A stretch of 64,000 nt of DNA from Lachnospiraceae bacterium. Its GTDB lineage: Bacteria > Bacillota > Clostridia > Lachnospirales > Lachnospiraceae. Under the pieces are notes generated by a model. The model had not been told where the DNA came from. It was given only the letters and a program-made list of their open reading frames with translations, and did not search any database. A program made the translations under genes and the position numbers. The stretch's first letter is position 1. Each line of letters opens with the position of its first letter. The stretch covers positions 1-64,000 of the forward strand of contig JAAWBT010000011.1 of assembly GCA_022792835.1 (NCBI GenBank). The letters are read 5' to 3'. Below are positions 1 through 8,811 of the stretch, one piece after another.

Positions 1-2963
1 AAGCCTGCCTCTTTGCGCATGGTCTGCACCTTGCTGATGATCTCCCGGACAAAGCCCTCCTCTAAAAGCTCCGGCGTCAAGTTGGTATCCAAAACCACCG
101 TCACCTCTCCGGAAACCTCCGTCACATAGCCCTCTTTCTGGACCATGTCGATCAAAAGATCCTCTTCCGCCAAAGTCACTTCCGTCCCGGCCATGGACAT
201 GGTGAGGAAGCCTTTCTCTTTCAGCTCATCCATGGCGGTATTACCGTCAAGTTCCGAAAGTGCTTTCTTAATCTGCCCCAGGAGCTTTCCGTATTTGGGT
301 CCCACGGTCCGCATCTGCGGCTTGAAGGTATAGGTGGTAAATTCCCGCACATCGTCGGTGAACACGGCCTCCTTCACATTCAGCTCGTCTTCCACGATCT
401 CGGCATAAAACTTTGGCAGGGCAAAGGGCGCCTTCACGAACATCTTCCCGATGGGCTGGCGGTTTTTGATGTTTGCCGTATTCCGGCAGGCCCGGCCCAT
501 GACCACCACTTTCAGCACGTGTTCCATATAATCTTCCAGCTCTTTGTCAATGTGGCTCTCGTCAGCCACAGGGAAATCACACAGATGAACGCTCTCTGGC
601 GCGCTCTGATCAATGCTGCACACCAGATTCCGGTAAATATCTTCTGTCATAAAAGGAATCATCGGCGCCGCCGCCTTGCTGACCGTCACGAGGGCCGTGT
701 ACAGGGTCATATAGGCATTCACCTTATCCTGAGGCATGCCTTTCGCCCAAAACCGCTCTCTGCTCCGTCTTACATACCAGTTGGAGAGATCGTCCACAAA
801 CTCCTGCAGGGCCTTGGCCGCTTCCGGAATCCGGTAATTTTCCAGATCAGAGTCCACCGTCTTTACCATGGTATTCATCTTGGACAGAATCCATTTATCC
901 ATGACGGAAAGGGCGCTGTAGTCCAGCGTGTATTTTGTCGCATCAAAGTTATCAATATTCGCATAGAGCACAAAGAACGCATAGGTATTCCAGAGCGTCC
1001 CCATGAACTTCCTCTGGCCCTCCATGACAGCTTTCCCATGGAACCGGTTGGGCAGCCAGGGAGCGCTGTTGATATAGAAATACCAGCGGATGGCGTCGGC
1101 CCCATAGGTGGCAAGGGCCTCAAAAGGATCCACCGCATTTCCTTTGGACTTGCTCATCTTCTGGCCATTCTCATCCTGCACGTGCCCAAGCACGATCACG
1201 TTCTCATAAGGCGCCTTGTTGAAGATCAGGGTCGAGATCGCCAGCAGCGAATAAAACCATCCTCTCGTCTGATCCACTGCCTCAGAAATAAACTGGGCTG
1301 GGAACTGGGCCTTGAAAAGCTCTTCATTCTCAAAGGGATAATGATGCTGGGCAAAGGGCATGGCCCCAGAATCAAACCAGCAGTCGATCACCTCCGGCAC
1401 CCGCTTCATCTGCTTTCCGCATTTGGGGCAGGTGATGGTCACGGCGTCAATGAAGGGACGATGCAGCTCAATGTCGTCGGGACAGCTGTCGGACATCTCC
1501 TTAAGCTCCGCAATGCTCCCGATGGAATGCTGATGCCCACACTCACATTCCCAGATGTTGAGAGGCGTTCCCCAGTAACGGTTCCTGGAAAGGCCCCAGT
1601 CCTGGATGTTCTCCAGCCAGTCGCCAAAACGGCCCTTGCCGATGCTTTCTGGAATCCAGTTGATGGTGTTGTTGTTTCGGATCAGGTCCTCTTTCACCTC
1701 AGTCATCTTAATGAACCAGGACTCTCTGGCATAGTAGATGAGCGGCGTATCACAGCGCCAGCAGTGGGGATAGCTGTGCTCGAACTTGGGGGCATCGTAA
1801 AGCAGTCCCCGCTCGTCCAGCCAAACCAATACCTTCGGGTCAGCCTCCTTCACAAACAGCCCTGCAAAAGGCGTCTCCTCCGTCATGTTCCCCTTGCCGT
1901 CTACCATCTGTACAAAGGGCATGTTGCCATACTTCCGGCACACTCTGGCATCGTCTTCACCGAAAGCGGGGGCAATGTGTACCACGCCGGTTCCGTCGGT
2001 CAGAGTAACGTAATGATCGCAGACCACAAAAAAGGCTTTCTTGTTCTGTTTGTCGGCCACCTGCTTCGCACAGTCAAAGAGCGGCTCATACTCTTTATAT
2101 TCCAGGTCCTTGCCCTTGTAGGTCTCCAACACCTTGTAGGCCGGCTTTCCCTCTTCCTCCAGACGTCCAAGGACCGTGTCCAGAAGCGCCGTCGCCATAT
2201 AATAGACCTTTCCGTCTGATGCCTTCACTTTTGCGTACTCCTCGTCCGGATTCACGCAGAGGGCAATGTTGGAGGGCAGGGTCCAGGGCGTCGTGGTCCA
2301 GGCCAGGATATAGGCGTCCTCATCTTTCACCTTAAAACGGACCACCGCTGAACGCTCTTTGATATCCTTGTAGCCCTGGGCCACCTCATGGCTGGAAAGA
2401 GGCGTGCCGCAGCGGGGGCAGTAGGGCACGATCTTAAAGCCCTTGTAGAGAAGACCTCTGTCCCAGATCTTCTTTAATGCCCACCATTCCGACTCGATAA
2501 AGTCGTCGTGGTAGGTCACGTAAGGATCATCCATATCAGCCCAGAAACCAACGGTGCCGGAGAAATCCTCCCACATACCCTTGTATTTCCACACACTCTC
2601 CTTGCAGTGGCCGATAAAAGGCTCCAGGCCATATTCCTCGATCTGCTCCTTGCCGTCCAGGCCCAGCATCTTCTCCACTTCCAGCTCCACCGGAAGCCCG
2701 TGGGTATCCCAGCCGGCCTTCCTGGGCACCATACAGCCCTTCATGGTCCGGTAACGGGGGATCATATCCTTAATCACTCTGGTCAGCACATGGCCAATGT
2801 GGGGTTTCCCGTTGGCCGTGGGCGGCCCGTCATAAAAGGTATAGGTCTCCCCATCCTTCCGTCCCTCAATACTCTTCTCGAAGATATCGTTGTCCTTCCA
2901 GAATTGTTCGATCTTTTTTTCCCGCTCTACAAAATTCAGATTCGTAGAAACTTTCTCGTACAT
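1..2963 (-). CDS. ileS: Isoleucine--tRNA ligase (3' end runs off the left edge)
   Basis: Minus-strand translation from ATG at 2963 (MYEKVSTNLNFVEREKKIEQFWKDNDIFE...) matches the IleRS N-terminus; good RBS (aggaggaatgac); T-box leader upstream. Absent from the ORF track because it is truncated at the window edge. Confidence 0.95.
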   Translation of the reverse strand, partial: MYEKVSTNLNFVEREKKIEQFWKDNDIFEKSIEGRKDGETYTFYDGPPTANGKPHIGHVLTRVIKDMIPRYRTMKGCMVPRKAGWDTHGLPVELEVEKMLGLDGKEQIEEYGLEPFIGHCKESVWKYKGMWEDFSGTVGFWADMDDPYVTYHDDFIESEWWALKKIWDRGLLYKGFKIVPYCPRCGTPLSSHEVAQGYKDIKERSAVVRFKVKDEDAYILAWTTTPWTLPSNIALCVNPDEEYAKVKASDGKVYYMATALLDTVLGRLEEEGKPAYKVLETYKGKDLEYKEYEPLFDCAKQVADKQNKKAFFVVCDHYVTLTDGTGVVHIAPAFGEDDARVCRKYGNMPFVQMVDGKGNMTEETPFAGLFVKEADPKVLVWLDERGLLYDAPKFEHSYPHCWRCDTPLIYYARESWFIKMTEVKEDLIRNNNTINWIPESIGKGRFGDWLENIQDWGLSRNRYWGTPLNIWECECGHQHSIGSIAELKEMSDSCPDDIELHRPFIDAVTITCPKCGKQMKRVPEVIDCWFDSGAMPFAQHHYPFENEELFKAQFPAQFISEAVDQTRGWFYSLLAISTLIFNKAPYENVIVLGHVQDENGQKMSKSKGNAVDPFEALATYGADAIRWYFYINSAPWLPNRFHGKAVMEGQRKFMGTLWNTYAFFVLYANIDNFDATKYTLDYSALSVMDKWILSKMNTMVKTVDSDLENYRIPEAAKALQEFVDDLSNWYVRRSRERFWAKGMPQDKVNAYMTLYTALVTVSKAAAPMIPFMTEDIYRNLVCSIDQSAPESVHLCDFPVADESHIDKELEDYMEHVLKVVVMGRACRNTANIKNRQPIGKMFVKAPFALPKFYAEIVEDELNVKEAVFTDDVREFTTYTFKPQMRTVGPKYGKLLGQIKKALSELDGNTAMDELKEKGFLTMSMAGTEVTLAEEDLLIDMVQKEGYVTEVSGEVTVVLDTNLTPELLEEGFVREIISKVQTMRKEAG

Positions 2964-3076
2964 GTCATTCCTCCTAAGAATACTGTGCGTTTTGTCAAGG
3001 CATCGCAAAGGTTCTGCAACCAAACAGGGAAGCTTCATCTTCCAGTTTTACTTTATAGGACACAATTTCCCATAGA

Positions 3077-3385
3077 GTAAAAAAGGGCTCCGTCCAGAAA
3101 AGGACGAAGCCCGATGTCTTCGCTATACCACCCATTCTGCGTACGCCGCATTTCAGACGGTCATACACGCTCCCTATAACGGCGGATCCCGGCACAGCCT
3201 ACCAGATAACCGAAACGTCCGCCAGGCAGTCCCCCCGCCAGGCAGTCCCACGGCCTCCTTCAGCCTGCAGCTTGGGAGTGATCTTCGATGCGGCCCTACT
3301 CGTCCCGGCTTCCCACCATCCCCGGGTCTCTGTGCCTTTCCTGCCGCTCTACTGTCTCCTTCACAGCTTTTTTCGTATGGGTAAT
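3077..3385 (-). ncRNA. T-box leader (tRNA-Ile responsive) of ileS
   Basis: Minus strand carries the T-box core 'GGGTGGTATAGCGAAG' followed by terminator GGGCTTCGTCC-TTTTCT-GGACGGAGCCC-TTTTTT (3085-3112); a candidate ATC (Ile) specifier lies at 3280-3282. Confidence 0.88.
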
Positions 3386-3493
3386 ATTATAATTATGGAA
3401 GAAAGAAAAGTCAAGCCCCGGAACGCCTTCTTCCAGACGAAATGTTCCGAATACCACACTCCTTTTCTGTTTTTCTTCATCGGTGAAAAACCT

Positions 3494-4276
3494 TCAAACC
3501 TGATTCAGAAGTCTCACCAGAAGCTCCTGCTGGCTGGAAACATTCATCTTTTCATAAATGTGCGCAATATGCTTGTTGGTGGTTGACGCGGAAATGTGCA
3601 AAGCCCGACTGACATTGGCAGGTGAAATCCCCTGACACAAAAGTTCGATGACTTCCATCTCCCGCCTGGTCAGGGCATGTTCCGCCCACAGTCTGTAATT
3701 ATTAAATGCCTGCTTCGGACCTTCATAATAAAAATTTTTTGCAAGATTGTTAAGCTGCGGCAATAATAAGGTCAGAAGACGAAGTTTTTCCTTACGGCAA
3801 GAATTCCTTTTCATCCAATCCAGGGCAAAAATCATCCGGTATCTGCCCTTTGCATCATAAAAAGCAAAGCCGCAAGAACAGCTGATTCCGCGGGGATGGA
3901 TAAAATCCGGAATAAACTCTTTGGAATCCTCATGATTCCAGTCCCGGAAATGAAAATTCGTCTGGCAGGGATTCTCGTCAATCTTTCGAAAACAGCTGAA
4001 CTGCTTACCTTCAATATTTGCATAATATTTCAGATAGATATCGCTGTAGCTTTCTTTGACATCGAGCAGGTACTGGCTCTGTACCTTTCCGTTGACGTCC
4101 AGAAAATAAACAAGAGCCTCGTCAAACCCGCAAAGCTCCTTCAACTGCGTGAGGACCTGAATGGCAAAACTTTTCGGATTGTTCTCATTTCCGCACGCGA
4201 GTACCATGTCATAAAGTTGTTTCCAGCACTCCTTCGTGTCTTTCTGACCTTGGCACATAAATTCTCCTTCCGTCAT
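3494..4276 (-). CDS. LuxR-family transcriptional regulator (C-terminal HTH)
   Basis: C-terminus 'LTRREMEVIELLCQGISPANVSRALHISASTTNKHIAHIYEKMNVSSQQELL' is a typical LuxR/GerE HTH. Confidence 0.85.
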   Translation of the reverse strand: MTEGEFMCQGQKDTKECWKQLYDMVLACGNENNPKSFAIQVLTQLKELCGFDEALVYFLDVNGKVQSQYLLDVKESYSDIYLKYYANIEGKQFSCFRKIDENPCQTNFHFRDWNHEDSKEFIPDFIHPRGISCSCGFAFYDAKGRYRMIFALDWMKRNSCRKEKLRLLTLLLPQLNNLAKNFYYEGPKQAFNNYRLWAEHALTRREMEVIELLCQGISPANVSRALHISASTTNKHIAHIYEKMNVSSQQELLVRLLNQV

Positions 4277-4341
4277 CTCTTCCCAAATCCTTCTGCACTT
4301 TTCCTGCTTCTTCTATACTCTCCGTTTTTGTGACTCTGTTT

Positions 4342-5910
4342 CTATTCCCCCATCACACCGGCCTCCGCAGTGAGAAATAGCGCCGCCACAGAAGCGGCAC
4401 TCTCAATCGCCGTCCGGCAGACCTTTGCCGGGTCAATAATACCTGCTTCCAGCATATTTACAAAACGGCCTGTCCCTACGTCAAATCCCGTGCCGGAAGG
4501 ATATTCTCCCAGCTTCCCCAGAACCGTTCCACCAAAAAAACCCGCATTTTCAGCAATCTGCCGCAAAGGGCTTTCCAATGCCCGAAGCAGAATCTTTGCA
4601 CCGGTTTTCCTATCCCCCCAAAGCGTCTCGATATAAGCTTGCAGGGCAGGCTGAACGGCAAGATAGGCCGTACCGCCTCCCGGGACAATCCCCTCTTCCA
4701 TGGCGGCCCGGCAGGCGCCAATGGCAGACTCTGCAAGTATTTTCCGTTCCTTCCCTTCCGTTTCCGTCGCCGCACCCACCGTGAGCAAAGCGGCGCCTCC
4801 GGAAAGCTTCGATAACCGTTCTTTTAACTGCTCCCGCTCAAAATCATAATCCGTCCCGGCAATCTGCCTTCTCAGTGCTTCTTTCCTGATCCGAATCCCT
4901 TCTGGATCCCCTCCCGGACCGGAAAGAACGGTTGCATGGCGGCTCACCCGCAGGGAATCAACACTTCCCAGCATGTCAGGAGTCACGTCCCCAAGGGCAA
5001 TCCCCTGCTCTCTGCCGACGAAAGCGGCTCCCGTAAAAACTGCCAGATCAGAAAGCCTGCCCCTGCGTCCCTCTCCATATGCAGGAGCATTTACGGCAGC
5101 GGCCTTTAAAATTCCTTTTGTGATATTCGTCATGAGAAGAGCCAGCGCCTCTCCCTCTATACTGTCGGCAATGATGAACAAGGGCTTCTTTGTTCCGGCA
5201 GACCGTTCCAGAATCGGAAGCAGTTCCCTGGCTCTGGTGATCTTTTCATCTGTGATAAGAATACAAGGTTCCGTAAAATGGACCATTCTCGTCTCCGGAT
5301 CCGTGATCATTTCCGGAGAAAGATATCCTCTTTGGAACTGCATTCCCTCCTCCATCCGAAGTGTTGTGCCCGGTATCCCGGACTCATCTACCGTGATAAC
5401 GCCATCTGGACCCCCCCGCTCCAGAGCCTCCGCCACAAGCTCTGCCATCTGTTCATCCGAAGAGGAAACAAAAGCGATCTGTCTCAAAATTTCCCTTGTG
5501 TCCGCAGGCTTTGCCAGTCTTCCAAGCGATACACAGGCAAGCCTGGCCGCCCCTTTTATTCCTTTTCTAAGCTCCATCGGATCTGCGCCCGCGGCAAGAT
5601 TCCGGTATCCCTCCAGAATGATTTCATATGCCAGCAAAACCGCCGTCACCCCGCCGCCTCCTGCAACCGCTTTGGTTTTTTCAGATGCCGCCTGCAAAAG
5701 CCTGGCTCCCGTGGCCGCCTGTCCCCTTAAATCCACATCTCCCGCAATGATCCCTCCGTTATTTGTCACCAGGGGACCGGCCGGAGAACGGTCCAGAAGG
5801 GCATTCCTCCCTTTTGGCCCCAGGGACGCTTTTACAGAGTCCGCCAGCAAAGCCGCCCCGCATAGCATTTCCCGCCTGATTTCCTCCCCTGCAGATACAC
5901 TCCTTGCCAT
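4342..5910 (-). CDS. Divergent GroEL/Cpn60 paralog, predicted ATPase-defective
   Basis: Full-length GroEL similarity (LGPKGRN, EGMQFQRGYLSPEMITDPE, EGEALALLMTN, KLSGGAALLTVGAATETE, EEGIVPGGGTAYL) but no GDGTTT and no GGM tail; no adjacent groES. Start chosen at MARSVSAGEE (ORF track start is 6000). Confidence 0.9.
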   Translation of the reverse strand: MARSVSAGEEIRREMLCGAALLADSVKASLGPKGRNALLDRSPAGPLVTNNGGIIAGDVDLRGQAATGARLLQAASEKTKAVAGGGGVTAVLLAYEIILEGYRNLAAGADPMELRKGIKGAARLACVSLGRLAKPADTREILRQIAFVSSSDEQMAELVAEALERGGPDGVITVDESGIPGTTLRMEEGMQFQRGYLSPEMITDPETRMVHFTEPCILITDEKITRARELLPILERSAGTKKPLFIIADSIEGEALALLMTNITKGILKAAAVNAPAYGEGRRGRLSDLAVFTGAAFVGREQGIALGDVTPDMLGSVDSLRVSRHATVLSGPGGDPEGIRIRKEALRRQIAGTDYDFEREQLKERLSKLSGGAALLTVGAATETEGKERKILAESAIGACRAAMEEGIVPGGGTAYLAVQPALQAYIETLWGDRKTGAKILLRALESPLRQIAENAGFFGGTVLGKLGEYPSGTGFDVGTGRFVNMLEAGIIDPAKVCRTAIESAASVAALFLTAEAGVMGE

Positions 5911-6151
5911 AGTTTCCCCTTCCGCAACTTCCTGAATTGCCTGTTTTCCCATTACCTTAAAATACAGACTCTTGGTCATAATTATATCACAAGGCCACAT
6001 GTTGTGAATATGGGTAAAAATAAGTATTTTTTATGCATATTTTTGCCACTACCTCAAAAAACTCTCCCAGTTTATAATCATTTTATCCAAAAAACACATT
6101 AAAATAACAAAAAAATCAGCTTATTGCACAAAGACGAGAGGAGGGAAACTT

Positions 6152-7069
6152 ATGGCATTGGACAAAGAATCGTTGTTTTATATGTCTGCAGACCAGCTGG
6201 ACGACGTAAAGCCGCTCAGAGAAGTCTATGATCTGACCGGCAAAGTCGCCGTTGTCACCGGAACCGTCGGCCTGGCGCTTCACGTGATCCACCGTCTGGC
6301 GGAAATGGGCGCAAAAGTCGTCTGCGCGGGCCGTGGCGAGGAATGGGGTAATCTCACCGTGAGCACCATGAAGGAAAAAGGATATGAGGTTTCGTTCTGC
6401 AAAACAGATGTTTCCAAAGTAGAAGACTGCTACGCGCTGGTGGATTTTGCAGAAAAAACCTATAGTACAGTGGATATCGTGGTCCCCACCGCCGCCACCT
6501 GGAGCGCCAGAGCCTTTGTGGATATGAAACAGGAAGAACTGATGAAATGCCTCAACGTGGATCTGGTGGGACAGTATTTCACAGTACAGGCAGCCGCAAG
6601 AAGTATGATAAAAGGCCGAAACGGAGGAAAGATTGTAACCATCTCCTCTGTCGCCTACCGAGGGGACGACCAGCCGAAAATGGCAATGATGACTGCCTAT
6701 AATGCCGCAAAGGGCGGTGTGGTCGGCATGACAAAGGGCATCGCCAAGGAAATGAAACAGTATGGCATCAACGTCAATTGCGTGGCACCCGGCGGCATGC
6801 TCACCCCGGGTGCCCTGGACAATCTGGCGGGTCCGGCCGCTCTTTATGGGCAGGAATGGAGTGACGCCGTGACCGAGAACGGCCACGTGACTCCTGTCTG
6901 TTCCACACCGGACGAGGTCGCTCTGATGATCGCGGCCATGTGCACCAGCGTGTCGGATTTTATGTACGGCCAGGTGATCGAGGTGTGCGGCGGCAGCGAG
7001 CTGTCCTTCCAGGAAAAGCCCTGGAGCTACACCATGGAAGGCGGAATCCCCGGATTACAGCAAAAATAA
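6152..7069 (+). CDS. SDR-family oxidoreductase
   Basis: Rossmann-type SDR signatures (TGKVAVVTGTVGLALHVIHRLAEMGAKVVCAGR; YNAAKGGVVGMTKGIAKEMKQYGINVNCVAPGG); RBS gaggagggaaact. Confidence 0.9.
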   Translation: MALDKESLFYMSADQLDDVKPLREVYDLTGKVAVVTGTVGLALHVIHRLAEMGAKVVCAGRGEEWGNLTVSTMKEKGYEVSFCKTDVSKVEDCYALVDFAEKTYSTVDIVVPTAATWSARAFVDMKQEELMKCLNVDLVGQYFTVQAAARSMIKGRNGGKIVTISSVAYRGDDQPKMAMMTAYNAAKGGVVGMTKGIAKEMKQYGINVNCVAPGGMLTPGALDNLAGPAALYGQEWSDAVTENGHVTPVCSTPDEVALMIAAMCTSVSDFMYGQVIEVCGGSELSFQEKPWSYTMEGGIPGLQQK

Positions 7070-7113
7070 ACCCCTTTGAAACAGGCAGATTTTGAAAAAC
7101 AGGAGGTATCATT

Positions 7114-7329
7114 ATGGCTATCAGCTCCAAAAGCAAATTAAGAGACATACTGGCAGACGAACGGGCAGTGGCAATCGTTGAAAGATACGTGCCCGGTTTA
7201 AAAGAAAATCCCATGCTTGGTCCCTGTATGGGGATGAGGATGAGCACTCTGCTCAAATTCCCCCAGGTAAGCGTGCCAGAAGAAGCCCAAAAAGACATCA
7301 TAGAACAGCTGGATGCCCTGGACAAATAA
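7114..7329 (+). CDS. Small (71 aa) protein of unknown function
   Basis: ORF with RBS (aggaggtatcatt), intergenic spacing consistent with an operon; pattern L..IL.d..a..iv.ryvPGl.... Confidence 0.75.
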   Translation: MAISSKSKLRDILADERAVAIVERYVPGLKENPMLGPCMGMRMSTLLKFPQVSVPEEAQKDIIEQLDALDK

Positions 7330-7332
7330 GAG

Positions 7333-7830
7333 ATGATCTATAAAGGTATTGAGATAAAAAGGCCGGCCCCGCAGGAAGATCAGGAACAGACAGTCCCTGA
7401 CCGCATCATAGAGGCCATCCTCTCCGTCAACGACATCCAAGTACCACCGGCACAGGCGGAAGAAGAAGCGGCTGTGAAAATGCTGGAATACCGGCACAGG
7501 CTTCAGTATGAAAACATGGTTTCCGGAATCCCTTATGATCAAATTTATGGCCAAACACAGGAAACCATGGAAGAACTCCAGGAGAAGTTCCTGGGAGAAG
7601 CGGTCCATGAGCTTCAGATACAAATACTCCTTCAGACTGTGATCACCAAAGAGCATCTTACGGTAAGCCCAGAGGAGTTGGAGTCGGAAGCACTGGCCAT
7701 CGCAGCAAGGCAAAAGATTCCGCCAGAAATGGTGAAACGCTTTTTGGGGGAAGGTTACGGAATGCTGCGGCGTGATCTTCTCGAGAAAAAAGCGCTGAGA
7801 TTTTTGTATGAAAATGCGGTTCTTTGCTGA
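7333..7830 (+). CDS. Orphan trigger factor C-terminal (SurA-like chaperone) domain protein
   Basis: Starts 3 nt after the previous stop; 165 aa resemble the TF C-terminal domain ('I.VP.A..E.E...ML.....RLQ....I....Y...TQETMEEL...F...A...L....LL..V...E.L.VS.EE...E....A', 'DLLEKKALRFLYENA'). No ribosome-binding or PPIase domain. Confidence 0.75.
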   Translation: MIYKGIEIKRPAPQEDQEQTVPDRIIEAILSVNDIQVPPAQAEEEAAVKMLEYRHRLQYENMVSGIPYDQIYGQTQETMEELQEKFLGEAVHELQIQILLQTVITKEHLTVSPEELESEALAIAARQKIPPEMVKRFLGEGYGMLRRDLLEKKALRFLYENAVLC

Positions 7831-7855
7831 CCGCCACAGAAAGGAGAACAGAGGA

Positions 7856-8725
7856 ATGACAGATGATATCAAAAAAGAGGTTCACACTTCAAGAGTATTT
7901 AAAGGGCGCAAAACCATCGCTTACCTTCAGAAATGTAAAGACGAAGGGACGAAATTAGTACAGATGTGTCCAGGTCCCAGGGATCAGTTCTGGACCATGG
8001 CCGCAGAGATGGCCGGTTGTGATATCTGCCGCCTGACCGTACCCGGCGACGGCAAGGATCCGGAAATGCAGATCAAAATCGCCCCCTTCTGGATCAAATG
8101 TGTCCGCGAGGCGGCAAAAAACATTCACATCAACTTCTACATGCAGACCCCGACCTACGCCTCCAAAGAAGCCGCTGTGGCAAACGGAGCCATGTATATG
8201 AACTGTGGCGCAGACTCCCTGCTGCCCATGGGCATCACCAACGAGACCTTAAAATATATGTCTGACAATTACCTCCCCGTATTCGGACATGTCGGCGCAT
8301 TGTCTGGATGGCAGACAGGCAAACAGGGCGGCTACAAGAGAATCGGCAAGACTGCCGAAAGCGCCATGGAAGTATTCAAAATGGCCTATGAATATCAGGA
8401 AAACGGCATGTTGGCTATGACTATCGAATTAACGCCCATCGAGGTGACCAATGCCATCGCAAAAAAACTCCGTGTCCCGGTGATCTCCATCGCCGCAGGC
8501 GGTGCGGCTGACGGATGCGAAATGGTTGATTTCGACACCTTCAATATGATGCCCAAGCTGGCCTCCCACGCAAAAGTCTATGGCGAATTTTTCCCCTTCG
8601 CAGTGGAAGCCTATTCCGACTGGGCCGACGATGTTCGAAGCGGCGCCTATCCGGAAGACAAGCACGGATATCATATGGAAGAGGCAGAGCTGGAGAAATT
8701 CATGGACGCCCTGGAAAAATTCTGA
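7856..8725 (+). CDS. PanB-like (ketopantoate hydroxymethyltransferase family) protein
   Basis: C-terminal half matches PanB motifs: LPVFGHVG, GGYKRIGK, IELTPIEVTNAIAKKLRVPVISIAAGGAADG, SGAYPEDKHGYH; RBS aaaggag. Confidence 0.75.
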   Translation: MTDDIKKEVHTSRVFKGRKTIAYLQKCKDEGTKLVQMCPGPRDQFWTMAAEMAGCDICRLTVPGDGKDPEMQIKIAPFWIKCVREAAKNIHINFYMQTPTYASKEAAVANGAMYMNCGADSLLPMGITNETLKYMSDNYLPVFGHVGALSGWQTGKQGGYKRIGKTAESAMEVFKMAYEYQENGMLAMTIELTPIEVTNAIAKKLRVPVISIAAGGAADGCEMVDFDTFNMMPKLASHAKVYGEFFPFAVEAYSDWADDVRSGAYPEDKHGYHMEEAELEKFMDALEKF

Positions 8726-8811
8726 TCTGGATTATTTTTCATAAAATCGGTATGGATCTATAATACCAAAAACAGCAGAGGCAATTCTGTCTCTGCTGTC
8801 TCACGGTTTCC

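Noticed and set aside
519-2219. Long plus-strand ORF of 566 aa
   Set aside because: Lies antisense to ileS, whose protein signature is clear; low-complexity antisense translation with no recognisable domain.
5985-6010. CACAA-N9-TTGTG inverted repeat upstream of the GroEL-like gene as a CIRCE element
   Set aside because: Spacing is CIRCE-like but the arms do not match TTAGCACTC/GAGTGCTAA, so HrcA control is not supported.
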